DNA of 64,000 nt from JADKAV01 sp963704075 (GTDB lineage Bacteria > Actinomycetota > Actinomycetes > S36-B12 > UBA10799), in assembly GCA_963704075.1 (NCBI GenBank), contig CAVPGV010000017.1:1-64000 (forward strand), read 5' to 3'. The notes beneath the pieces are model-generated. The model ran no database searches, was not told where the DNA came from, and saw nothing but the letters and a program-made list of their open reading frames with translations. Shown here piece by piece: positions 34,945 to 44,420 of this stretch (position 1 is the stretch's first letter; each line of letters starts with the position of its first letter). A program made the translations under genes and the position numbers.

Positions 34945-35871
34945 TCAGGACAGTGCCGCGAGGTATCGCTCGGCATCCAGCGCCGCTGAGCACCCGCTAC
35001 CGGCCGCCGTGATCGCCTGCCGGTAGGTGTGATCGACCAGGTCGCCGGCAGCGAACACGCCGTCGATGTTGGTCTTGGTGGTACGGCCCTGGACCAGGAC
35101 GTAACCCTCGTCGTCCAGGTCGACCTGGCCTTTGACCAGTTCGGAGCGCGGGTCGTGGCCGATGGCCACGAAGACGCCAGTGACGTCCAGCGTGCTCTGG
35201 ACGCCGGTCACCCGGTTCAGCAACCGGACCCCGGAGACCTTCTGATCGCCAAGAACGTCGACCACTTCGGAGTTCCAGACGACATCGATCTTGGGGTCGT
35301 TCAGGGCGCGCTCGGCCATGATCCGGCTGGCCCGGAACTCGTCGCGGCGGTGCACGATCGTCACCTTCTCGGCGAAGCGGGTCAGGAACGTGGCCTCCTC
35401 CATGGCCGAGTCACCACCACCGACGACCACGATGTGCTGGCCGCGGAAGAAGAACCCGTCGCAGGTGGCACACCACGAGACGCCGTGCCCGGACAGGCGC
35501 TTCTCGTTGGGCACACCGAGTTCGCGGTATCCCGATCCCATCGACAGGATCACCGCGGACGCCTCCCATATGGTGCCAGCGTCGTCGCGGACCTGCTTCA
35601 CCGGACCGTTCAACTGCATCTCGACCGCGTCCTGGGTCACGATCCGGGTGCCGAAGCGTTCGGCCTGCGCGCGCATCGCGGTCATGAGTTCCGGGCCCTG
35701 GATGCCATCGGCGAATCCGGGGTAGTTCTCGACCTCGGTGGTGTTCATCAGCGCGCCACCGGCGGTCACGGCACCCTCGATGAGTACCGGCTGAAGTTGT
35801 GCCCGCGCTGCGTAGATGGCGGCTGTGTAGCCCGCCGGGCCCGATCCGACGATGATCACTTGCTCGGTCAC
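34945..35871 (-). CDS. trxB: Thioredoxin reductase
   Basis: 308 residues. The FAD-binding start is VIIVGSGPAGYTAAIYAAR, the redox pair is WCATCDGFFF (CATC), the NADPH site is VVVGGGDSAMEEA and the C-terminal FAD motif is GVFAAGDLVDHTYRQAITAAGSG. It transfers electrons from NADPH to TrxA, encoded 52 bp downstream. The arrangement equals Rv3913-Rv3914. Confidence 0.97.
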   Translation of the reverse strand: MTEQVIIVGSGPAGYTAAIYAARAQLQPVLIEGAVTAGGALMNTTEVENYPGFADGIQGPELMTAMRAQAERFGTRIVTQDAVEMQLNGPVKQVRDDAGTIWEASAVILSMGSGYRELGVPNEKRLSGHGVSWCATCDGFFFRGQHIVVVGGGDSAMEEATFLTRFAEKVTIVHRRDEFRASRIMAERALNDPKIDVVWNSEVVDVLGDQKVSGVRLLNRVTGVQSTLDVTGVFVAIGHDPRSELVKGQVDLDDEGYVLVQGRTTKTNIDGVFAAGDLVDHTYRQAITAAGSGCSAALDAERYLAALS

Positions 35872-35930
35872 TGTTGCTCCTGTCCTGGCTGCACCACCAT
35901 CAACCCGTATAGGGGGCGGTGGTATTCCCT

Positions 35931-36536
35931 TCAGAGGGTAGCCGTGGAGTCATCCACGTCGAAGACCATGTGGTCCCGCACGACCGGATCGGCGGTTCCG
36001 CAGTCCGGCCCGACCACCCAGATCTCCTCGTACTCGGTGTTGAGCGGGTAGGTGGCGATGATCACGGCGGCGGCGAGGTCGTCGTACGAACCGGTGTCGA
36101 TGCTCAGCAGGCGGCCGTAGGCGGACACGGCCGCGACACATTCGGCGATGCCCTGGGGGCTGTCGGCGAAGGTCCTCGTCGGCCCCGAGGCGGCCGGGGC
36201 GGTGAGGAAGCGCTGCCGAAGCTCGCTGGTGAAGTCCGCGGGTTCGTAGATGGCCCCCGCTTTGATCACGGGGCTGGATGCCTGCGCGATCGGCGCAGGG
36301 GCGGGGCGCACGGCGACGCTGATCAGCATGGCGAAAGCGGCCACCGCGGCAGCGACCAGCAGAACGTTGAGCCGGCCCTTGTGCCGGGGGGTCAGGGCGA
36401 CGACGTCAGCGGTCGCCTCGGATTGCGCGGCGGCCTGCTCGGCGAGGCGCGCGGTGATCTCCTGCGCGACCGACTCCGGCATGTCCGGCGACGGCAGGGC
36501 AGCCAGCAGCGAGCGAACGTCATCCTCGCTGGTCAT
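35931..36536 (-). CDS. Membrane protein beside SigM, probable anti-sigma factor
   Basis: 201 residues with a cytoplasmic N terminus (about 55 residues), one transmembrane helix (LNVLLVAAAVAAFAMLISVAV) and an extracellular region. The start overlaps the sigM stop by 4 bp. The position equals RsmA/Rv3912, the SigM antagonist. There is no classic HxxxCxxC zinc motif at the N terminus, so the assignment rests on topology and coupling. Confidence 0.75.
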   Translation of the reverse strand: MTSEDDVRSLLAALPSPDMPESVAQEITARLAEQAAAQSEATADVVALTPRHKGRLNVLLVAAAVAAFAMLISVAVRPAPAPIAQASSPVIKAGAIYEPADFTSELRQRFLTAPAASGPTRTFADSPQGIAECVAAVSAYGRLLSIDTGSYDDLAAAVIIATYPLNTEYEEIWVVGPDCGTADPVVRDHMVFDVDDSTATL

Positions 36537-37138
36537 GATCCGGCACCTCCCTGCTTCTCTCGTAGGACGCCACCTTCGGCATCGGGGTTCCGGACCGAAC
36601 TCAGCCGTTCAGCCAGTTTCGCGCGACCCCTGGCGCAGCGGCTCTTGACCGTACCGGGCGGGCATCCCAGGATTGCCGCGGCGTCATCGACCGCGTAGCC
36701 CTCGACGTCGACCAGCACGATGGCCGCGCGTTGGTCGGGCGGCAGTTGCGCGAGGGCACGTTCCAGTTCGATCTGCAGTTCCCGGTTGGCCATGTCGTCG
36801 ACGTCGTGAGCCACCTCGTGCAGATTCTCGATCCACGAGGTCGTCGGCTTGTTCTTGCGCCGGCGGTGCTGATCGAGGCAGGCGTTCACCACGATGCGGT
36901 GCAGCCAGGTCGTGACGGCCGCCTCACCGCGGAACGAGCCGGCGCGGCGGAAGGCCGACACCATGGCGTCCTGCAGGGCGTCGGAGGCGTCCTCCGGCCC
37001 GCCGGCCGTGCGCAGTGCCACCGCCCACAACCGATCCCGGTGCCGTTCGAAGAGCTCACCGAAGGCGTGCGGATCACCGGCCACGTGGGCGGCGAGCAGG
37101 TCGGCGTCAGTTCTGCGACCGTCGGCGAGGTACGACAT
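36533..37138 (-). CDS. sigM: ECF RNA polymerase sigma factor, SigM-like
   Basis: 201 residues. Region 2 is HAFGELFERHRDRLWAVALRT...DALQDAMVSAFRRAGSFRGEA with WLHRIVVNACLDQHRRR, and region 4 is LPPDQRAAIVLVDVEGYAVDDAAAILGCPPGTVKSRCARGRAKLAERL. It directs RNA polymerase to extracytoplasmic-stress promoters. The position next to trxB, murJ and a pseudokinase is the conserved SigM locus. Confidence 0.92.
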   Translation of the reverse strand: MSYLADGRRTDADLLAAHVAGDPHAFGELFERHRDRLWAVALRTAGGPEDASDALQDAMVSAFRRAGSFRGEAAVTTWLHRIVVNACLDQHRRRKNKPTTSWIENLHEVAHDVDDMANRELQIELERALAQLPPDQRAAIVLVDVEGYAVDDAAAILGCPPGTVKSRCARGRAKLAERLSSVRNPDAEGGVLREKQGGAGS

Positions 37139-37141
37139 GCC

Positions 37142-38518
37142 TCAGCCGCTGCGGACGACGATGGAGCGCACGCCCCCACGGTAACTGCCATCGATCCACG
37201 GCAGGCGCGTGAACCAGACCACGACGTAGCGCCCGGTCATGGGTCGCGGTGAGCGCAGCATGATGTGACGGCCCGCACCGGTGACATCGGCGAAGGTTCG
37301 GAACTTCTCAGGATTGGCGAAACGTTTGTTCCCGACCATCACCCGTAGATTGCTGTTCGACCCGATCAGCCGCAGGTCGACGGTGGTGATGGGTCGTGGT
37401 GCGCCCAGATCCACAGAGATCCCCATGCCGGGCTTCCCGCCCAGGTAGGGGTCGTAGTAGGTGAACGTCGTCCAGGCGGTCAGCCGGTCCTTGTCGATGG
37501 CGCGCCGTGCTCGGCTCGAGGATTCGCCGTCGGCCCCGAACGGGTCGTAGTTCTTGGCCTGCACGATCGGCAAGCGTCGCTCATCGGCCGGGACGGAGGG
37601 CACCAGCGCCGCGACGCCTTGGGCCCGGGTCTGGGCCGTGACCGGATCCCCCGGCCGGCTGGCCGCGTCGGCGAGCCCCATGAGCACGGCCATGCCGGTC
37701 AGTGCTCCGACCAGACCGCCGGCCAGCACGCGCCGGCGCCGCGTGACGTGTGGGTCGGGAACCGGCGTCCCAGCGAGCTTGTCGGCGGCCGAACGCAGGT
37801 CCGCGGCGACTTCGGAGGCATGGTCGTAGCCGCCGTTCCAGCACTTCTCGATGATCTGGCACAGGTCGTCGGGCACGTCGGCGACGAGATCGCTCAGGCG
37901 GACCGGCCGGCCGTCCTCCTGTGGCGCCACGGGCATACCCACATCGGCCTCGAACGGCCACCGGGCGGTCAGGCAGCAGTAGAGCAACGACCCGAGCCCG
38001 TGGATGTCCGCAGCGACCGGTTCCAGGTCGGGCTCCACGCCATAGAGGCACGCGTCCACGCCGTGACCGCGCAGACGCACGCTGCCGTCGGGGGACATCA
38101 TGAGTGTGGCCGGCCGCAGGCGTCCGTGCGTCACGCCCTGCGAGTGGGCCGATGAGATGGCCCGTGCGGCCTGCGTCAGCGTGCTCGCGGCGGCGTGGGG
38201 CATCATCGGCTCACGCAGGACCTCGGGCAGGGCAAGCGACGGTAGCCATTCGGTGATGATGACCAGTTCCCCGTCGGGCTCGGGTCCCATCACGTCCAGG
38301 ACGTTGGCGAAGCGGCGGTCGGTGATGTGCGCCGCCGAGATCGCGGCCCGGTGCAATTCATGCATCCGCGGGTCGGACGCATCGAGGATGCGCAGCCCCA
38401 CGGTCCGGCGCAGGCGGTTGTCGTAGGCGCGCCACATGCGCGAGGCCTGGACATGGGTGACCAGGTCGATCAGTTCGTAACGCTGTGCCCAGGCGCGGGC
38501 AGCGTCATGGGTGGTCAC
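37142..38518 (-). CDS. Transmembrane pseudokinase with C-terminal discoidin-like domain
   Basis: 458 residues. The N-terminal kinase fold (about 1-260) lacks catalytic residues: the VAIK lysine is Arg (VGLRIL), HRDLKP is HGRLRP and DFG is GHG. A transmembrane helix (about 278-300) leads to an extracellular beta-rich domain (about 340-455, DLGAPRPITTVDLRLIG...FRTFADVTGAGRHIML) like F5/8-type or carbohydrate-binding folds. In M. tuberculosis the same domains are fused to the C terminus of MviN/MurJ, where the phosphorylated pseudokinase recruits FhaA. Here they are a separate protein 100 bp after murJ. Confidence 0.88.
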   Translation of the reverse strand: MTTHDAARAWAQRYELIDLVTHVQASRMWRAYDNRLRRTVGLRILDASDPRMHELHRAAISAAHITDRRFANVLDVMGPEPDGELVIITEWLPSLALPEVLREPMMPHAAASTLTQAARAISSAHSQGVTHGRLRPATLMMSPDGSVRLRGHGVDACLYGVEPDLEPVAADIHGLGSLLYCCLTARWPFEADVGMPVAPQEDGRPVRLSDLVADVPDDLCQIIEKCWNGGYDHASEVAADLRSAADKLAGTPVPDPHVTRRRRVLAGGLVGALTGMAVLMGLADAASRPGDPVTAQTRAQGVAALVPSVPADERRLPIVQAKNYDPFGADGESSSRARRAIDKDRLTAWTTFTYYDPYLGGKPGMGISVDLGAPRPITTVDLRLIGSNSNLRVMVGNKRFANPEKFRTFADVTGAGRHIMLRSPRPMTGRYVVVWFTRLPWIDGSYRGGVRSIVVRSG

Positions 38519-38618
38519 ACAATCCAGAGTAAGTCAGGACGCCCTGCCGATTCACAACGCGCCGGTCCGCCGTTCGGTCCGAACGCCGATGCCCGCGGGC
38601 CGTCCGGCTCACCGGCGC

Positions 38619-40308
38619 TCACGCCGGCCGGGAAGCCCGGCGCCAAACCTTCTCGGACACCAGGGACCAGGCTTGCGAGATCTCGCGGACCCTGAGCAGG
38701 CGTGCTACCACGATATAGACGAGGACCGCGACCGTGCACGTGACGAGGGTCGCCACCAGCGCCCATCCGGGCATACCCACGAACCCCAGCGGTACGACCT
38801 CATCCTGCAGGTTCGCCACGAATGCGGTGAAAGCCAGGTTGACGCCGAAGCCGACGAGGCCGGCCACCGCCCCGGCGATCAGCAGCCGTCCGAGCACCCA
38901 GGCGGTCTGCCGCGCCTGCAGGTGACCGAGGCGGCGGTTCAGCACCAGCCACGCGAGGCCGAACGTGAACCAATACGCCACCGAGTACCCCAGGGCCAGC
39001 GCGGTGACTTTGAACTCGACCGACAGCCCAGTAGAACAGCGGTAGCGAGAAGCCGACCATCAGCACGTTGTAGACGACCGTGAGGTAGAACGGGGTCTTC
39101 GTGTCCTCCAGGGAGTACCAGCCGCGCAGCAGGACGTAGAACAGCGAGAACGGCAACAGGCCCACGGCGAAGGCCATCACCACCAGACCCGCATAGCTGG
39201 ACGCGGCCCCCGAACCCGCGCCGAAACCGAAGATCACGCCGGCGATCATGGGACCTGCGACCCCCAGGCATACAGCGGCCGGCACGATCAGTACCCCGAC
39301 CAGTCGCATCCCGTCGGCGACGAACGCACCGACCTTCGCGAAGTCCTGCTCGGCTGCCGAACGGCTCATCCGCGGCAGCAGGGCGGTCATGATCGAGATC
39401 GTTATCACCGAATGCGGGAGCATGAAGATCAGGAACGCCTTCTGGTAGGTCGTCAGGCCCTGGGCCACCACGTCGGCCCGCGAGGCGAGCACGTTGGCCA
39501 GCGTGGCCAGGCGGGTCACCACCAGGAACCCCAGTTGGTTGACGAGGACCAGGCCGATCGTCCAGATCGCCAACTTGCCGGTGTGACCGAGCCCGAATCC
39601 CCGCAGCCCCTTGACGTAGGCGAAACGGAACCCCGACCGCAACAGCACAGGGATGAGGACCAGCGCCTGCAGCGCCACACCCAACGTGGTCATGATGCCC
39701 AGCCAGGCCACCTCGCCGTCAGTGATGCTGTAGACGTCCACGGTGTCGCCGGCAACCCGCAGGAACGCGATGGCAGCCCCGATCACGACCACGTTGTTGA
39801 CGATGGGCGCGAACATCGGGGAACCGAAATGGCCGCGGGCGTTCAGCACCTGCGCGAACATCGTGTAGAGGCCGTAGAACACGATCTGCGGCAGGCACAA
39901 CCGGGCGAACGCCAGGGCGAGGTCGAACTCACGGGCGGAGTACTCGCTGGTGGCGTACAACTGCACGATCCACGGCGCGGCGAGGACCGCCGCGATCGTC
40001 AGCGCCAGGGTGATCAACGTGACGACGCGCAGTAGGCGGTTGGCGAAACCGTGACCGCCGTCCTCATCGTTCTGCATGTGCCGGACCAGTTGCGGGATGA
40101 AAACCGCGTTCAGCGCACCCCCGGCGACCAGGATGTAGATGATGTTGGGCAGCGAGTTGCCCAGGCTGTACGTGTCGGCCAGGGTGCCGAAACCGATCGC
40201 CGCGACCAGCGCCATGTCCCGTACGAGCCCGGTGGCTCGCGAGGTGATCGTCCCGGCGGCCATGAGGGCGCTGGAGCGCAGAACTCCGGCCTGTTCGCTG
40301 GTGCTCAT
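38619..40308 (-). CDS. murJ: MurJ/MviN lipid II flippase, one apparent frameshift
   Basis: The expected product of about 562 residues is a MOP-superfamily flippase with 14 or so helices: GTITSRATGLVRDMALVAAIG at the first helix, GALNAVFIPQLVRH, and the VVTRLATLANV segment. It moves lipid II across the membrane. The frame moves +1 at about 39030: VGFSLPLFYW continues as LSVEFKVTALALGYSVAYWFTFG, with a G apparently extra. The last three helices are in the second frame. The start overlaps the DUF6049 stop (1 bp). Confidence 0.92.
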
Positions 40309-42350
40309 CAGGAACCCGCGTGCCCGGCGGGGTCGTCCGCTGCCCGCCGCCGGCGGACGAAATTCATGGCCAGCAGGAACGCGAGGATGACGAATGCCCC
40401 CGTCACCACGTACGCCGCGGCGCGGGAGTAGGCAGTGGTGCGCACCTGGACGGTCACGGGTTCGCCGTACCGTCGCCCGGCCGGAGTGGTGAGCTGGAGC
40501 CTCACGGGCAGGGTGCCCGAGCCGACCACCTGTGCCTCGACCTCCAGGCTGACCTTGCGGCCGGCCGGGACCTCGAACGGTGCGACGTCGGCGGCCACCA
40601 GTCGCGCCGGCTCGTCGGAGCGCAGCCGGATCCCCACCGTCACGTCCGTGGGCAGGTCGTTGGCCACGGTGACCGGGATCCTGCCGCTGTCGCCGGGCAG
40701 GGTGAACGTCCCCGTGGTGGCGACCCTGACCTGGTCGGTCTGGTTGGCCAACTGGTCGGAAACGGTTCGCACCAGAGCGTTGCCGGTGTTCAGATCAGCG
40801 CGCCATGCCGCTGACGTCTGACGCATGACGGCTTGGTCGTAGCCCAGCCCGGCAGGCTCGTTGAGGATCGACTCGAATCGGCGAGCCGCCCGTTGTTGTA
40901 CCTGGATCTCTGACAGGTACTCGCGGGGCAACTCGCTGATGCGTTGGTCAGGGGAGTACAGGACGCGGGTCCGGGCGACGTCGGTGGACTGCCGGGAGGC
41001 TGCTTGCAGCGTCACGATCCGGGCGTACGGCGCTTGGTCCAACGCCCTGAGTGTCTGGCGCAGAAATGCGCCGCGCGGTGCCCACAACGGGTCGGGCGCG
41101 GCGACCAGGTTGCGTTGCACATCGGGCAGTTCGCCGCTGGTCATGGCGACTTCGGCCAGGAACTGCTGGCGGGCGAGGAGTCCCTGGCCGCGGGTCTCCT
41201 GCGGTGCGGCCAGCGCTGCCGACAGCCCAGAGTCGGCCAGCACAACCGGCATCCCGCCCCAGGTGGTGAAGCCGTCCGGGGTGTACGTCAGGCCGGGGGT
41301 GGCTGGCAGAGTGGCGTCGGAGAGCAGCATGCTGGTCGCCCCGGACTCGCGGAAGGTGCGCTTGGTCGAGGGGGTGGTGATCCCGCCAGCCGGCCAGGCC
41401 AGGACGCCACTGACGCTGCTGCGCGTCGACGCGGCGACCTCCGCGGCAGACGTGGCCGTGGACTGCGCAACCGTCTTGTCCATACCGGCCCGCTGCAGGG
41501 CCGTCGCGTCGGGGAATCCGTACGGGGTGGCCACGGATTGCTGCTCTGCAGCGCTGCGGCGCGCCGCAGCCAGCCACTGCTCGGCGGCCGGGGCACCCGC
41601 GCCCGTGGTCGACTGCGACGACGCCGGGCCGGTGGCGACGAGGTAGCCGTCGACCATGTCCTCGGCGGTCTGCAGGACGCACGGATCGAACACCCAGGTG
41701 ATCCGGGAGTCGCCGGCGTTGTTGATGATGCGGTCCAGACGACCGCCGGCGGCCATCTCCGCGGCTGTCTGCTCGCTCAGTTGAAGTCCTCCGAGGCCAC
41801 GGTCGGGCCGGGAGGTCACCGGCCACAGCCACGCCAGGCGCACCGGCGTCACCGACCCCTGCGGGAACCAGGGCAGGAAGGTCCGGGTGAGGCCCAACCG
41901 CTGGGTCACCCCGTCGGTCCCGGTGCCGATCACCTCCAGGCCGGCCACGTAGACGCCGGGGAAGATCAGCGGGAGGTCGTCCAGCGGCAGTGCCAGCGAC
42001 CAGTCCGCGCCGCTGCGGGGCAGTAACAACGCGATCGGTTCGCTGACTGCCAGCGTCGGCGGCCCGTCGCGATCGGCCGCCCCGGCCGTCACGGCAGCGA
42101 TCTCCGAACGGGTGGCCATCGGCGTTGCGGACAGCAGCAGGCGCACCTGGATGGACGCGATCGTGTCGTTGGACGTGTTGCGCATCCGCCCGCTCATGCG
42201 CAGGGTCTTGCCGGGTTGCGGGTTCAGCGGACGCATGGTGGTGATGTTCAACTCCACCGAGTCCGTCAGCGTCTGGCGCGGGTTCGCGTGGACCGTCCCG
42301 CCGAGCACCATCAGCAGGACAACCGCCAGCACGGATATCGCCTTGCCCAC
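40308..42350 (-). CDS. DUF6049 family secreted/membrane protein
   Basis: 680 residues with an N-terminal signal (ISVLAVVLLMVLGGTVHA), a long extracellular region with Ig-like strands, and one C-terminal transmembrane helix followed by a short Arg-rich tail. It equals the Rv3909 position in the conserved mutT4-Rv3909-mviN cluster. The function is unknown. The linkage to MurJ suggests a cell-envelope role. It overlaps the NUDIX gene stop. Confidence 0.85.
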   Translation of the reverse strand: MGKAISVLAVVLLMVLGGTVHANPRQTLTDSVELNITTMRPLNPQPGKTLRMSGRMRNTSNDTIASIQVRLLLSATPMATRSEIAAVTAGAADRDGPPTLAVSEPIALLLPRSGADWSLALPLDDLPLIFPGVYVAGLEVIGTGTDGVTQRLGLTRTFLPWFPQGSVTPVRLAWLWPVTSRPDRGLGGLQLSEQTAAEMAAGGRLDRIINNAGDSRITWVFDPCVLQTAEDMVDGYLVATGPASSQSTTGAGAPAAEQWLAAARRSAAEQQSVATPYGFPDATALQRAGMDKTVAQSTATSAAEVAASTRSSVSGVLAWPAGGITTPSTKRTFRESGATSMLLSDATLPATPGLTYTPDGFTTWGGMPVVLADSGLSAALAAPQETRGQGLLARQQFLAEVAMTSGELPDVQRNLVAAPDPLWAPRGAFLRQTLRALDQAPYARIVTLQAASRQSTDVARTRVLYSPDQRISELPREYLSEIQVQQRAARRFESILNEPAGLGYDQAVMRQTSAAWRADLNTGNALVRTVSDQLANQTDQVRVATTGTFTLPGDSGRIPVTVANDLPTDVTVGIRLRSDEPARLVAADVAPFEVPAGRKVSLEVEAQVVGSGTLPVRLQLTTPAGRRYGEPVTVQVRTTAYSRAAAYVVTGAFVILAFLLAMNFVRRRRAADDPAGHAGS

Positions 42351-42832
42351 TAGACCTCGCCGAGCATGCCGCGGGCCTTTGCGACCAGGCGGCGCTCATC
42401 TCGGTAGGCCAAGCGCGCCGGTACTTCTTCGAAATCGACCCAATCGACTTCGACCACCTCCGGATCCTCGTCGGAGATGTCCCCTGAGTCGTAGCGCATG
42501 AGGAAGTGGTGCACGGTCTTGTGGATGCGGCGGTCCTCCACAGCGAACCAGAAGTCGATGACCCCTAGCGGGGCCACGATCGACGCCACCAGTCCCGTCT
42601 CCTCGAGCACCTCCCTCAGTGCTGCCTGTTCGACGGTTTCTCCTTCTTCTACATGCCCCTTCGGCAGGGACCACACGAGCCGGTTGCGCCGGTCGTAGCG
42701 CGCGATCAGCGCGACCTGCAGGCCCTCGTCGTCGCGGCGGACGACCAGACCGCCGGCGCTGGTCTCGTCGACGGTGGCGCGCGACCGCGTCACATATCGC
42801 AGGTTGAACCGCGAGGGTGACGGGTGGGGCAT
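42350..42832 (-). CDS. NUDIX hydrolase (MutT4-like)
   Basis: 160 residues with a complete Nudix box GHVEEGETVEQAALREVLEETG (Gx5Ex7REUxEExGU) and a preceding GGLVVRRDDEGLQVALIAR strand. It hydrolyses a nucleoside diphosphate derivative; the family at this locus is MutT4 (Rv3908). It is divergent from pcnA with a 129-bp gap. Confidence 0.92.
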   Translation of the reverse strand: MPHPSPSRFNLRYVTRSRATVDETSAGGLVVRRDDEGLQVALIARYDRRNRLVWSLPKGHVEEGETVEQAALREVLEETGLVASIVAPLGVIDFWFAVEDRRIHKTVHHFLMRYDSGDISDEDPEVVEVDWVDFEEVPARLAYRDERRLVAKARGMLGEV

Positions 42833-42961
42833 GAGTCTGAGAATAGGCGCAATCGCACGAAGGGGGGTGATGGGCGACCATGGACCACGTGTCCGCGCCG
42901 GTCACCGTCGCTCTGGCACTACCCGGCGGCCCGGACCTCACGGGGGACTAGCCTGGGGCAA

Positions 42962-44420
42962 ATGACCCGGTCCGCGACGCAGATGCAGGTTCTGCACGCC
43001 GCACGTGACGCGGCCCTGGAGCAGTTGCGCCGCGACCGGCCCGTGCTCGACGACCTGGGGCAGAAGTTCGCAGCCGCCGGATACCAGCTGGACCTGGTCG
43101 GGGGCTCGGTGCGCGATGCCATCGTGGGCCGAGGTGTGGAGGACCTCGATTTCGCCACCGACGCACGCCCCGAGCAGGTGATCGCGCTGATCCGGCACGT
43201 GGGCCGACGCCGTGTGGGACGTCGGTGCCCGGTTCGGCACCATCGGCGCGGAGTCGGCCGGTATGCGCCTGGAGTTCACCACCTACCGCAGTGACCGCTA
43301 CGACGCACAATCGCGCAAGCCGCAGGTCGAGTACGGCGCGGACCTGCTCTCCGACTTGGGCCGCAGAGACTTCACGGTGAACGCCATGGCCGTGCGGTTG
43401 CCGCAGTGGCAGTTCGTCGACCCCTTCGACGGCCTGCTGGACCTCGCGGTCAAACGGCTGCGCACTCCCGGTGCGCCTGCCGACTCCTTCTCCGACGACC
43501 CGCTGCGCATGATGCGCGCGGCGAGGCTGTCGTCGCAGTTGGGGATGGGGGTGGACGCGCAGGCGGTCGACGCCATGGCCAACATGGCCGAGCGCATCGA
43601 CGTGGTCAGCGCCGAGCGGGTGCGTGACGAACTGGTGAAGCTCATCATGTCGCCCGCGCCGCGGCCCGGCCTGCAGCTGCTGGTGGACACCGGCCTGTGC
43701 CAGCGGTTCCTGCCCGAGATCCCGGCACTGTCGCTGGAGATCGACGAGCACCACCGGCACAAGGACGTTTACGAGCACAGCCTGACGGTCCTGGATCAGG
43801 CGATCCACCTCGAGACCGCGCACGAACCGGCCATCGCGCCGGACTTCGTGCTGCGGTTCGCTGCGCTCATGCACGACGTCGGCAAGCCCAAGACCCGCCG
43901 CCTCGAGCCTGGCGGCGGGGTGTCGTTCCACCACCACGAGGTGGTCGGCGCCAAGATCACGCGCAAGCGGATGCAGGCGTTGCGCTTCGACTCGAAGACG
44001 ATCGACGAGGTGGCCCAACTCGTCGGCTTGCACCTGCGGTTCCACGGGTACGGCACCGGTGAGTGGACCGACGCGGCGGTCCGCCGTTACGCCCGCGACG
44101 CCGGTGACCAGTTGCTACGCCTGCACAAGCTCACCCGTGCCGACTCGACCACCCGCAACCGGCGCAAGGCGGCAGCTCTGCAACGAACCTACGACCACCT
44201 CGAACAGCGGATCGCGATTCTGGCGCAGGCCGAGGAACTCGCCGCCGTCCGCCCCGACCTCGACGGCAACCAGATCATGGCGATCCTGGGGATCGGTCCC
44301 GGCCGCGACGTGGGGCGTGCCTACAACCACCTGCTCGAACTGCGGATGGACAACGGCCCGATGTCCGAGCAGGAGGCCACCGAGGCGCTGCTCGCCTGGT
44401 GGGAGTCGCAGGGTTCCTAG
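42962..44420 (+). CDS. pcnA: CCA tRNA nucleotidyltransferase / poly(A) polymerase family, one apparent frameshift
   Basis: The expected product is about 485 residues. It has the polymerase beta-type head LVGGSVRDAIVGRGVEDLDFATDA (catalytic Asp-x-Asp), FGTIGA, RRDFTVNAMAV and FDGLLDL. The C-terminal half has an HD domain with HHRHKDVYEHSLTVL and LMHDVGKP. It adds or repairs the 3' CCA of tRNAs. The frame shifts +1 in the GGG at 43201-43203 (LIRHV then ADAVWDVGARFG). The stop shares the palindrome CTAG with the convergent MFS gene. The start was chosen at MTRSATQMQ. Confidence 0.92.
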
